From NCBI GenBank assembly GCA_015698045.1, contig BLAL01000040.1:1342501-1406500 (forward strand): 64,000 nt of DNA, in the 5' to 3' direction. Position numbers and translations under genes: made by a program. The notes under the pieces are model-generated. The model saw only the letters and a list, made by a program, of their open reading frames with translations, did not search any database and was not told the origin of the DNA. This document shows, piece after piece, positions 11,879 through 23,080 of the stretch; within the stretch, counting starts at the first letter, position 1; every line of letters starts with the position of its first letter. This stretch comes from Rhizophagus clarus. Taxonomy: Eukaryota > Glomeromycota > Glomeromycetes > Glomerales > Glomeraceae.

Positions 11879-11982
11879 CTTTTCAGGGATTTAAAGTTGA
11901 TGAATTATTTATTGAAGTTAGAAATTGGAAAAACGACGATAATGATGTAGAAGATTTCGATTGGACCGAAATAACTAAGTAA
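11535..11982 (+). CDS. Small single-pass membrane protein, 109 aa, two exons
   Basis: I do not recognise the family. Exon 1 is 11535-11768 and exon 2 11887-11982, joined in phase 0 by a GTAAGT donor and a TTTCAG acceptor after a pyrimidine-rich tract. The frame opens upstream of 11535, but the first ATG is MVEDDTIPLYL. Residues about 36-59 (FAIYGFFVALLIFISYIATC) are a clear transmembrane helix, preceded by the basic KNIYKK, which predicts a cytosolic N-terminus by the positive-inside rule. The C-terminal half begins with a Cys-Asp-Glu-Glu stretch and is acidic (KNDDNDVEDFDWTE near the end). Without splicing the product stops after 82 residues. Confidence 0.7.
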
Positions 11983-13612
11983 CCAAATAACCTTATTTCC
12001 CAGAGAGCATTACCTTTCCTTTTCTTTCCCTCATTTTCACCCTTCCACCTTAATAGTTTTATATTTACAATATATATACACACACATTCTTTATTTCAAT
12101 AAATGTCAAGGACACATACATATATTAATTCTTTTTAATCTTACTAGTGTTATATATTCAATTTTTGATTTATTTTTCTTTTTTTAATATTCTAGTTACA
12201 TACATAACATGGTTGCTTTTAAAGTTAATTCAAATTATATTATATTTTTATTATATCTTTTTTTTTTAGGTTTTATGAATTCCTTTGTTTTCTTTGTTTT
12301 CTTTGATTTATTCACATGTTTGATTAATACTAGATTGTACATTTACCAATAAGTTCAAAATTCAAATAAGTTTTTTTTTCAAGAGATCAGTTTAACACTA
12401 TTATTATATGATATTTTTATTTTTAATTTTATATTCAATTTTATGTAATTATTTTTATTTTAGCATTAATTAAAAAAAAAATGAGATAATTTTTTGTAAA
12501 TGAATTATTTACGATAATTTCGATTAAAAAATCAATCGTGGTTGCTCCTTTCTTTCTTTTTTTTTTTTAATAAAAAAAAAAATCATTAAATCCTTACGAA
12601 AAAGAATGCATTATTCCACATGTTTCATTTTAGTAGTACCTCAAATTCGTATCGCGTTTAAGTGGTCTATATTTGATGCCACGTGATTCTATATCGAAGG
12701 TCCAGAAGTGGTCCAGAACTCCATATATGTATTTTGTGTGTCCACCCGTGGTCAATTCAATTTACCGCAAATTCCATTAAAAGTATTATTTTATATATTA
12801 TTCTTATTCATAAAAAATTTTTTTTTAGAACCAATATAAGGAAGGATAGGGTTCCTATTTATTTTATATATTCTTTTTTTTATAGGTTTTTTTTTTTTTT
12901 TCTAGGATTTGTTGTGTAGAAAGATGAATTTATTACTATTCGATTCGTCTCAAATTTTATTGGTGAAAATGTATCTAAATAATAAAAAATTTTTGTTTAG
13001 GTAAATAAAATTATTGTGAACTGCTCCCGCATCTGTCCGTGATCTATCGTGTAATGTATAATAACTTTGGATAATAGTTATAACGATTCCCAGACAAGAA
13101 ATAGAAGTTTTTGTATAATATTATAATTATATTATAATTTTTTTTTAACGTAAATAATATGGGAAAAAAAATTATCGTTGTTGATCTGATCGATTAATAC
13201 CCAATGCGTATTAATTTAAAAATGTAATGAATCTAAAAAAAAAACATTGAGCTTACTTTTATCTAAGCCCTTTTATATTATTCATTTACAATTAAAAAAA
13301 ACAAACAAACCAATTACTAGAATTATTCTCAAACTAGGGTCTGTCAATGCGTTATCAGAGACGAGATCAATAATATTATTTAAGGAAGGGAGCAGGGATT
13401 GGATTTATATAACTTTAGTATGCATCAAATTTTCTGAAGTGAAAATTTGCAGGTAATCTTTTTATTAAAAATTAGTGTTGGCTAAAAAATTTACTTTGAG
13501 AAAATATTCTACGAATGATGATGATTAAGTTATTTCGCATAAAATAAAATAACATTGCATTCCTACTCTAATATTTAATACAAAATTAAATGCTGTTTCT
13601 TCAGTCAACCAA
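11983..13612. other. Intergenic, no supported gene
   Basis: T-rich stretches and short frames only (12683-12919 and 13247-13456, no recognisable motif). Contains CACGTGATT (12680) and a tandem GGTCCAGAA/GTGGTCCAGAA pair (12699-12719). Confidence 0.6.
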
Positions 13613-14230
13613 CTATGCGAAGTTCACATCTTGAACTTCCCAGAGATCCAAATTAAATCTAGCAGCAAACCCACCCCATTAAATAATTCTGGTCCAGGAA
13701 TATTCATTTGGTAATCTGGAAGATTGACCGCATTGCAAGGAGGAAAGTTATTATTATTGTTATTAGGATCAGGGCGCCAACACCAATAAAACTACGGGGA
13801 GGAACTCCCATTTGATTAATAATATTGTTTACAGTATTTGTATCAGGGTTTGCTGTCCCAAAAGAAATTACAATAGCTGGAATCAGCGGATACGAAGGTA
13901 CAATGCAATAGTACTAATGTTCGTATTAGAGTTCAATCTGGATTGTGGTTTGTCAACCAAAGTAGAGTGCGGTTAGGAAGACTGAGCAAAACCAACCTCA
14001 ATCATCATTGTTGATATGCTTTAGCATTTTTATCTGCACTCAGACCTGATCCAGCTGGTGAATCAGCACGTTGTCTTGGTCGAATCCAACTATCAGATTC
14101 CTTTGCAGTGTTTTGACCCAGAGTCATGGTTGCATTAGTACCATAGTCGAAATCCTGGTCATTCCATCTACCCATCAATACTATGACACGTCCTATTGCT
14201 GCTGAATGAACAAAGGAAGATATTTCATAA
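13613..14230 (-). pseudogene. Decayed copy of a Uma2-like (putative restriction-endonuclease fold) family protein
   Basis: On the minus strand, fragments in different frames read in order: a DSWIRPRQRAD piece, MMIEVGFAQSS, a DKPQSRL piece, ISFGTANPDTNTVNNIINQM with VPPRSFIGVG, a Pro/Asn-rich stretch, NIPGPELFN, GGFAARFNLDLWEVQDV, and TAG at 13613-13615. The sequence is much less AT-rich than its flanks, as expected of former coding DNA. From memory, Rhizophagus has many proteins with this order (an SPDxxWI-like motif, then VEVGYSxS, then SFGT, then NIPxxLLFNGV, then FNLDLWEIQ), annotated as Uma2-type domain proteins. Several frame changes show it is not functional. The assignment needs a profile search. 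Confidence 0.55.
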
Positions 14231-16322
14231 ATTATAAATAATCCCGTTATTCAAATACACGCAAACTGAAGAAATCGCATTATTTTCACGATATTGGAGA
14301 TATTTTTCAAGAGACACATTTTCTTTTATAATTATTTCTCTCGATCCTGTGTATCCTTCTTCTTCCTTTTCTTCTTACTGGGCTTTTTTGGAATGTAAGC
14401 AATTTTTCTCTTGTTGAATTAATAGTCGCAGAGGATAAGTGAAGCCTTTTAGGATTCAAGAATATACAAGTTAATTTAAATTTCTTTGAGAATAAAAATA
14501 AAGAAAGTCACCTCATTCCAGACACTTTTATACTTCTCTTGATCGGGAAAAAAAGGAAAGAAAAGAAAAATATATTTACGTTTTCAAAAACCATTCACGA
14601 ACTCCTATCCTAAGCCTTTATATTCTTTCTTTTCTCAAAAATAACTTCAATAACATAACTTGAAAATGGGAAATTACATTTAAATATAAAGAGTATAACT
14701 TCATTTTGATAATTTTTTTTTCAAGAGCCTTACACGAACTCCTCAAGCCTTACATTAGAAATTATTTTTCTTATTAATAACTTCACCATAAACTCTTTCT
14801 CGTGACATTTTTTCTTTTTGCATAGCTCGAAATGGAAAAAAAAAAAGAATTTTCAAAAATTTTCTATAACCTAATCCCTAAATATTATATAATTTCTCAA
14901 TAGCTCTGTCCTTCATATTGTTGCGCTTACGGGAAATGGTCCGTTATTTCCACTGCACTTTATTTATATGCAAAAAAAATTTATGTAAAATAGATACTGA
15001 AATACGCATGGGACGATATAACCTTTAAGTATATTGGTAAAAGGTAATCGAATAGATGCCTAAATCTAATAGATTTCCGAATCTAGTAGATCGGAAAAGT
15101 ACAAAATAGGAAAAATTTATCCCGTTTTTTATACTGCGAGAATCTATGATTGCCAGTGAAAGGCACGAACCTGTACGACAGAAATTTTTGATATTTATGC
15201 CATGTCAAATCGGAAGGCTAATCGAAAGAACTTTTTAAACACCGAGTACTTTGTGAATTTGCGACAGGTCGGCTACCTTTTATAGTTCTTCTGAACTATC
15301 AAAGGAGACTTGCGTAACCAGCGAGTGGTTTTAGGGGTGCCGTTCCTCTTCGATTCCTTCTCGCTATACTCACGTCTGTTGTGGTGCTATCCCTACGTGT
15401 TTCTTTGTAACAACAGTTCATTTTCGTCATATTGATAATTTCTATCCTTTTAGTTGTATTCTGAAGTGAAGAACTTCTGGAAAGCGCACCGGAAATAAAC
15501 TTTAAAAGGTGAATATCATACAAATAGAACTTCGTGTCAAACATATTCTCACGCTCGTAACGTTTTAATAAAAAATGTTGTAAAAACGTTTTTTATCAAT
15601 CAATTTAACAAAAAGGAATATTTCGAAACATTTTTTGAATGCTTAAATAGCGAAACGTTTTTTATTAATCTTGTTATCCCTCAAAGAATATTGTAAGCGT
15701 AAGTCACGCTGGAGTTGCTTTAGTTCTCCGGTCAGCAATCAATCCACGAACTTGTTAATGAATTAAGCACACAGATGCCGAAAAAGTCGCGTTTGAAAGT
15801 GGTTCAGAAAGAAGTACAGTTGCATTTTCGTCTATTTTAGAGCAATGTCCGGAAAAGACAAAAATTGATTGTTATTTCCCCATGATGCTCTTCCTCATCT
15901 CTCTCATCTCTCTCATCTCTCTTAGAGTGAACAGGCCGTACATCAATTTTATTAATTTGTTAATCAAACAAAAATAATCAACCTTTTTTATATTATAGTG
16001 AATGAAAATTACAGATTAGCTAAAACGGATCAAAAGATCATAATGAAGTTGGATCTGATTTATTATCGATTATAGATAGAATGGATCACAGTATACTTGT
16101 CCCATATGAAATAAAATGCGTAACAAATTTTAATTTTTTGAGAACAAATAAAATGAAAAATAATATTTATTATACATAATAGTAATATTTTACATATATA
16201 ACAGTATTTATATTTACATACCCAAAAACACAATAAACGAAGAAAAATCAACCCATTAAGTTATAATAGTAAGTTCAAATTATTTCTTTTTACTGCTTAA
16301 ATCATGGAACGTGCAGTATTAA
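14231..16322. other. Intergenic with eroded sequence
   Basis: No supported gene. A GC-richer piece at 15690-15890 has one open frame of about 45 residues (DAEKVAFESGSERSTVAF and on) that I cannot assign. Near 15550-15665 the phrase AACGTTTTTTAT recurs twice in the same orientation. A CATCTCTCT triplet repeat lies at 15892-15925. The frame at 15299-15544 (minus) has no recognised motif. Confidence 0.5.
15276..15305. repeat. 13-bp inverted repeat (hairpin)
   Basis: CCTTTTATAGTTC and GAACTATCAAAGG flank a 4-base loop with one mismatch. No gene is close enough to call it a terminator with confidence. Confidence 0.7.
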
Positions 16323-17979
16323 CTATTTTTTTTGATCGGCAATTTGTTCATAAACAGAAGCTTTAATAAGATCAAAATTTTTCGAACCATCACTTGTACT
16401 ATATGGCATGAAAATAACTTTAGTTCCTGAATTTTTGGACATTGATGACATTGTTTCAAGATATCGGATTTGCTGATAAAAGACAAAATTATTTAATTTT
16501 AGATTAAAGATACTTAAAATTCATTTATTATTTATATTATTATCCTTGATTAGAACTTACCATAGCAGCTGGCGAGTTTAGAAGTTCAGCGGCCTGCTTC
16601 ATTAATTTAGCAGCATCAACTAATTAAAAAAAAAAAAATGAGTAAGTAAAACGAAAATATTGAAAGGAAAATATTGTGTAAAAAAAAGTTAAATACCTTC
16701 AGCTTGCGCAGCAATAACTTTACTCTCACCAATTCGCTTTTGTTGAGCAGCTGTTGATAGTATTTTTTGTAATTCATTAGAAAACACTATATCCTTAATT
16801 AAGATACTTTCAACCTATAAATTTTGCAAAAGTTACCCGATCTTTTGAAAGATTTTTCAAAAAAAAAAAAAAAAAAAAAATTGCAATTATATATTATTTA
16901 CTTTGACACCCCAGGTTTTAGCAGGTTCATCGATAATTTCTCTAATTTCATAAGCAATCGCGTCCCGACTTTCAATACAATCTTGAAGAACACGTGCACC
17001 AAGAGTTTGGCGAAGCGTGGTTTGAGTACTATTATTAAATAAAAAAAAAAATTAGCAAGGTTTAAAGAAAATACGAAATTAATATTAGTAATTAACTAAC
17101 CGTTCGACAATAGCTTTACGAACATCTGCAATACCAAACATTGTTTGATAAGGATCAACTACATGCCAATAGATAACAGAATAAATTTTAACATAAACAT
17201 TATCCTAATTATTATTAAAAAAAAAAAAAAAAATCATTCAATTAACAAAAAAAAAAAAAAAAAATACAAAAAAAAAAAAAAGAAAAAATAAATTTACTTT
17301 TGTCATAATATATTGATGTGGAATTTCTGTGATTTGGATCTATTAATTCAAACATTAGATCAAAACGCGATCAAAACAATCAAAACATTGAGTCTTACCA
17401 AACTGTAAAAATACCTTAACATCGACTTTAAAAATATGTTCGGTAATCGGATTTACTTTTACCAAACCGGGGTCAACAATTTTATAAAATTTACCTTAAA
17501 AAAAAAAAAGGATTAGTAATATTCTAGCGGTTGTCTATTAATAAAAAAAAATTACTATATTTACCGAATTGAGTAATTAATCCAACATAACCTTGTTCAA
17601 CTCTTTTATAAGGACTAGGAACGCATAGGCAAACAGGAATCTATTTAAATAACAATAATAACATTAATTTCGTGATAATAAAATACTGCGGATCAAATAA
17701 TAGTATAACCTAACTGATCCAATAAAGCCAAAACAATTCCCGAGACAGTTAAGTATACCACCATAAAAAGTATGAGAAACATCTGATATAGGATGTTCAA
17801 TAGCATAGGATGATTGCATTTGCTGCTTGCTTATTGGCTATAATTCATTATTAAAAATGGTTAAAAAAGGAGTAACCTTTTTTTATCGAAATGTTTATTT
17901 TACAAACCTGCATTGTTATTATTCTATCGTAACCCTGAGAATTGTTAGAGTCATGAAGGTTTGTTGCGCTAGTTGACAT
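16323..17979 (-). CDS. Stomatin-family (SPFH/band 7) membrane scaffold protein, 10 exons
   Basis: Stomatins form oligomeric membrane scaffolds that organise microdomains and modulate channels and transporters. Exons in consistent phase: 17908-17979, 17715-17837, 17565-17640, 17415-17494, 17298-17339, 17101-17204, 16902-17028, 16697-16814, 16561-16619 and 16323-16472; 316 residues. A polar N-terminus (1-50) precedes a Cys-rich hydrophobic hairpin (GILNCLGNCFGFIGSIPVCL, about 53-72), likely palmitoylated by analogy. The SPFH domain follows, with YKRVEQGYVGLITQFGKFYK, VDPGLVKVNPITEH, SVIYWHVVDPYQTMFGIADV, RTQTTLRQTLGARVLQD and EIIDEPAKTWGVKVESILIK. The C-terminal coiled coil has LSTAAQQKRIGESKVIAAQA and AAKLMKQAAELLNSPAAMQIR. 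An in-frame upstream TTG exists, but the first ATG is at 17977-17979. Compared with animal stomatin the length is near normal. Introns are 42-108 bp. Confidence 0.93.
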
Positions 17980-19244
17980 ATCTATTACTTTTGAAAATCG
18001 GGATAGTATCGGATATGTTTTTAATTGAAATGATTTCAATTGTTTTCTTAATACTTATCTTTTATACAAGAGATTGTGAGACATCAGCAGACTTGGTCAC
18101 ATAATTCCATACCTGACACTGCTAACCTTAATTAGCTAAAACATTATTTGTTTTATCTCGCTCAATTTGGCGAATTACCGGATTTTATGTAAATGTTTTA
18201 CCATTGAAACATTTTTTTTTATGTCATGTCATCCATAAAAAAAAAAGGAAATGTAAATTGAAAATTTTTGCTAATTATATCACCAAAAGAAGGTCTTTCA
18301 ATGGTTTTGCCGCATTTAGATCAATTCTTTCGTTTAAGGTATAGATAGACGTCAATGATGGCATTAAGACAATAATTCATCCATAATTTCGCTTGAATGG
18401 ATTAACTCAGAATACATTATTGTTTCTACGACCATGAGGCAATTTAATAATAAATATTGGCGTTAAACTAGTTGGTTGCACTACAGCGGAAATCATGATA
18501 AGATAATTTTCAATTAAGCACTGATATGTTGATAATTTGCAGAATCATTGTTCTTATATACAGTATGTGCAAGTATTAGATTAGAAATCGTGCCAATTTT
18601 AAATAGCAAATGGTATGCTTCAAAGATCTTTAAGGAACAAGGTTTCAGATCATAATATCGTTACTTAATTTAATTGAAATTCAATATGAAGCATGTGAAC
18701 TTGATGCAGGTTTATCTATGTTTGTTTTCACTGTAATATTATAGGCGGAGATTACTGACACCTCTGCGTTAAGCAAAAAGTGTATGACAAGAATTAATTT
18801 CTCAAAATAAAAATTTATATATATTGTTTATATACCAAGTCGCATCACAATAAAATTTTGGATAATATGAAATTTAATCAACAACTTGCATATTTTATAA
18901 TATAAATATATCATACGCACGAAACTTGGATAAGAATTGAATAATATCGATATATGGAGTAATGAATATTCATTAAATAGAACATACAGTATATACCACC
19001 TAATTTAATACTATGAATTATTTGTTTACTCAAAATTGCAAATTTTAACTGTAGCCAATTATATACAAGTATAACAGTAATTCTTATCAAGAAATTTCTA
19101 AGCCACTTATTTTAATCAACGTCATATGATTTTGTGCTACATCTTTAATGTCGTACAAAAAAATGTTATAATTGCGGTTTAAAAATAGATATTTTTCTTC
19201 CCAAAATTATTTAATTTTTTTTTGAAAAAAAAAAAAAAAAAAAA
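17980..19244. other. Intergenic between divergently transcribed stomatin and F-box genes
   Basis: No supported gene. Two ATACAGTAT-type motifs (near 18561 and 18986). A 21-base A-run abuts the F-box start codon at 19245. Confidence 0.6.
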
Positions 19245-20672
19245 ATGGCAAAAATCAATATAGATTGCATCAATCTTATTATGTTACAAATGGATAGAAG
19301 ATCTTTATACTCTTGTCTTTTAGTAAATAAAGAATGGTGTAATATTGCAGTCCTAATTTTATGGAAATACCATTCGTGGTATAACGGGGACAAATCAGAA
19401 AAACTTTTGAATACAATACTTTCTTGTTTACCATCCTCTTCAAAACAAATCTTGATTGATAATAATATTGAATTACCCTCATCAAATCCTCCTTTATTTA
19501 ATTATATCAGCTTTTGTGAATTTCCAAAATCTGAAATTATAGATAAATTTATAAAGTTTATTCTTGAGAGAGAACAAAATAGAAATAATAAAGAGAAATT
19601 AGACATTAATGTTGGTATCGAAGAGAATATAAAATATATTTTAGAACAAGAATTTTACAAATTGTTTGTTGGACAATGTAAGGGTGTTAAAGAATTATGT
19701 TGGGAAACTTATCAACCTTTACCGCTTTTTCCGGGTGCTTTAACATGCTTTTCTCAACTCTCTAGTTTGGATATTGATGTTAATTTTGTAGATTCTGACG
19801 CTCTTTATGAGATGGCACGAATTTGTAGAAATTTGACAAGATTGACTATTAACAATTGTTCTCAAGATATTCCTGGATTAATTTCTTTAATCGATGCTCA
19901 AAAGAATTTAAAAAGTGTATCACTTTATCCTACTACTGCTAAGAAAGGAGCTTGTGAAGAATTGGGTAAAATATTAGCAAGAAAGGGCAATACGATAGAT
20001 AATCTTTCTGTGGGTCCAATTGGATCTATTTCACCCTCGTTCTTGACATCACTCATCAATCTAAAGAGTATAACGATTTATGAGGGTGATGAAATTAAGG
20101 AAGAAATTGAAAATTTTCAGCATTATCTTGCAATTTCAGAATTTCCGAATCTTCAATTTATTATGATCGTCGGATTATCTTGTTTTAAAGAATTGGCTAT
20201 GTTAATTGAAAAAACGAGAGGAAATATTTCAGAAATATCTATTTATACTTATAATAGATCAGCCGAAAATACAGGAATGTTGATTAAGGCAGTTGCACAT
20301 AATTGTCCAAAAATTAGGTGTTTGCCCATATACCTTAAATCAGACGATTTTAAATATGTTAAATCATTATTAGTAAATTGTAAATATTTAGAGGATATAA
20401 AATTTTATGGATTGGATTCTGTAAGTAAAAATGATAACATAGGAGATGAATTGTTGGATATTTTAACCGAATTTTCACCAGTTCAATTAACTAAAATATT
20501 ACTTAGCGGAAATTGGAATTATTCAATTGATGCTTTTGAACGATTTTTTGAAAGTTATAGAGGACGAACTTTATCTTATTTTGAGATAAGAAATATTTCG
20601 GAAAAAAATAAAGTTATCGTTAGAAAATATATTGAGGAAGGTGTGATAATAAAGTCAAATATTAGGGTATAG
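19245..20672 (+). CDS. F-box/LRR-type protein, 475 aa
   Basis: Probable SCF ubiquitin-ligase substrate receptor. Residues about 4-45 are a compact F-box (DCINLIMLQMDRRSLYSCLL, then VNKEWCNIAVLILW) lacking the usual N-terminal Leu-Pro. The rest is leucine-rich repeats, for example LTCFSQLSSLDIDVNF, LTRLTINNCSQDIPGLISLI, FLTSLINLKSITIY and KYLEDIKFYGLDS. Single exon; ATG follows a 21-base A-run. A full-length decayed copy lies at 441-1880 on the opposite strand, which suggests local duplication with inversion. The next gene-like sequence downstream is more than 1 kb away. Confidence 0.85.
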   Translation: MAKINIDCINLIMLQMDRRSLYSCLLVNKEWCNIAVLILWKYHSWYNGDKSEKLLNTILSCLPSSSKQILIDNNIELPSSNPPLFNYISFCEFPKSEIIDKFIKFILEREQNRNNKEKLDINVGIEENIKYILEQEFYKLFVGQCKGVKELCWETYQPLPLFPGALTCFSQLSSLDIDVNFVDSDALYEMARICRNLTRLTINNCSQDIPGLISLIDAQKNLKSVSLYPTTAKKGACEELGKILARKGNTIDNLSVGPIGSISPSFLTSLINLKSITIYEGDEIKEEIENFQHYLAISEFPNLQFIMIVGLSCFKELAMLIEKTRGNISEISIYTYNRSAENTGMLIKAVAHNCPKIRCLPIYLKSDDFKYVKSLLVNCKYLEDIKFYGLDSVSKNDNIGDELLDILTEFSPVQLTKILLSGNWNYSIDAFERFFESYRGRTLSYFEIRNISEKNKVIVRKYIEEGVIIKSNIRV

Positions 20673-21750
20673 ATATTAATTTAGTATAATTAGAACGAGG
20701 TATCTTTAACATTTTTAGTAAAAGAAATTTCATTATAAGTTATTTCTTCGAAACAGCATCATTATAGTGTGTTACTTCATCATATAAATCATTTTTGCTA
20801 TTCAGTATCTTTGTATTTAAAGTAAAAGTCTAAAAAAATTAAATATTAGTTTTCTCTTCGTGTAGAAGTTGTTCGTTTGTACAAATGTCACAATTTTAAA
20901 TTTATTTAGTTTTAATATATAATTTTTAATAATTTCATTACAAACCTTCATCAACATTATTTCCAATGTAAGATATTATTCTCTTCCTAGAAATTCGTTT
21001 ATTATTTTAACGTATAGAAATAAATTCTTTTAAATAATCAAATCAAATCGTTAAACAGATTGAGTTTTCGAAGTCAGTTTTTGAAAGTCTTACGATATAG
21101 ATTAATTTAAAATGCTCCAAGAAAATTTAAAAAATTGTAACAATTTTTAATGGTCATTTTGCTTCATACCTACCTGCCTTATTTCTTAATATCACTGAAA
21201 TATTCAATTAATTTTTAGTAATAGTAATTATGAAAAAATTAACGACGAAATATTCTTGGATCATGATTCTCGCTTTAAAGTAAAGATTCAACAGATTCAA
21301 CGCGTAAATAAAATAAAATTTAGTATATCTAATCCTGATTAGGTTGATTTGGAGGATTCCTCAATTTGACATGATCTAGAAACATAATATATTTTGACAT
21401 TCACGAATATCCTGTATGATAGATATATAAATTTTAAAACCGGCAATATGATGAATTACAAGATGTTCAAGCGCTTTCTTTTCATGTCTATGCATTGATG
21501 TGAAATGGCTATGGAGGAACCCTTGGCGCTATGACAATAATGCAAATTATCGAAACAAAAGTTCTCATATCTTAAGAATATCTAACAAGGCAACATATTT
21601 TTGAATTAGATTTTTGGGTCATTGAATATATTTTACTAAATATACTAATTGCTTTTATGAGGTGAGTTTTTCTTTTCTTCAAGGAATTCAATTACTCCTC
21701 TACTTTATTCTGCAGGAGTACCAATATAAACGCTATTAATAATATGTTTC
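20673..21750. other. Intergenic, no supported gene
   Basis: Only short frames. Probably the F-box gene's 3' flank, followed by eroded sequence. Confidence 0.55.
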
Positions 21751-23080
21751 TATTGGATCTTCATCCTATAATCGATTTATTTTGCAACAAGTAATTTATA
21801 GTCTCTCAATGAGGAAAGGTCAGTATTTGAATATGATTTAATACTGATTTAATCCAACATCAAATATTTTACTCTCAGAAGCTAAAGCACGTCTTGATTC
21901 ACTTTGCGAGTTAAATATGACACGACTGACACGTCTAGGTACGGATTATCATTTATATATTTGCCAATATATAGAGGTTAATTTCAGAGCTAAAAAGCAA
22001 TAATCTTAAATTAATTGAACTTTGGAATAGATGATTTGGGTTTTGTTTTCTACGGAGGATTATGATGATGAAATCACAAAAACAAGTTTTCATGAAGAGC
22101 TTGAGTACGCATTCCTACTTATTATTCTACGTAATTTAAAAACATTAGATCTTTAAATAGATCACACGCGACACCAACACTGGCCTTAGATTAAAAGAAG
22201 AATTTATGATGATTTCTTAATAAGAATCTTTTCAAATCTTTACAGATTTATGCCATCCCAAACTAGAAAGATCTTATTCGTACGTACTATTTATGAAATT
22301 GTCATTTGGTTGAATATTTGTCACTTGTACTCAAAACATCCCAACGAATTCGAAAGATTATTCAAAGGTTTGAAAGCATTATCATTAATATGCCAAAAGA
22401 TTTACTAGTTGAGAAGAATTATTAAAAGCAATTAATTAACTCAGCATCAACTAATATAAGAAAAATTAGATCTTGGTGGTATTAAATTTTCCTTGGAAAC
22501 ATCAAGGACTCTTTCTATATTCACATCTATTTACATATGTTCGTGATTGTGAAAAAGAATATGCTGAATTAATTAACAAATACAAGAATGATGGCCTGAT
22601 CAGCGGTTTAGCTTTTCAATACATATTTTTAATTTATGTCCAAACAATCATATTGTAACTTTATATTTATTTCGTAACTCACAAAAGAAAAAGTGATTTT
22701 GTATCATACTGGTAATACAGGACCCCGGATAATTGTAATAAAAGTCATATGAAAAAAAAGTGAGATATACTATTTTCCTCTTGATTCCCCAGATCATCTT
22801 GAAATATACATAGTTTAAAGTTTGTATGACGTCAAATACATCTTGTCAAAAATATATCAACACATTCCGGATTTCCTTAATAAATTCTTGCTCAAAGTAC
22901 ACTTGCTCTGGAAAATCTTATTTATCTCGTTTGATAAAGGAAAATTTAACATGTTTTGTGATTGATTTTTAGACTCAAGTAAAGTATATTAATAAAGATT
23001 TACTTTGTGTTCTAATGAATATTTGTCCTCAAAGATAGATCTCGAAAAGAATAAAGAATTTTTGCTAGCAGTCATCCTCC
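21750..23080 (+). pseudogene. Eroded coding remnant, possibly F-box/LRR type
   Basis: On the plus strand, pieces in changing frames look like former LRR coding sequence: ARLDSLCELNMTRLTRLGTD near 21900, KTSFHEELEYAFLLIILRNL with KTLDL near 22110, an FKGLKALSLIC piece near 22380, and a 61-residue frame at 22473-22658 with CEKEYAELINKYKNDGLISG. The spacing and Leu pattern resemble the local F-box family, but no F-box is visible and I cannot show a specific relative. Many frame breaks; no product expected. Confidence 0.35.

Noticed and set aside
16824-17042. 72-codon plus-strand frame
   Set aside because: Antisense to the stomatin exon at 16902-17028 and its introns.
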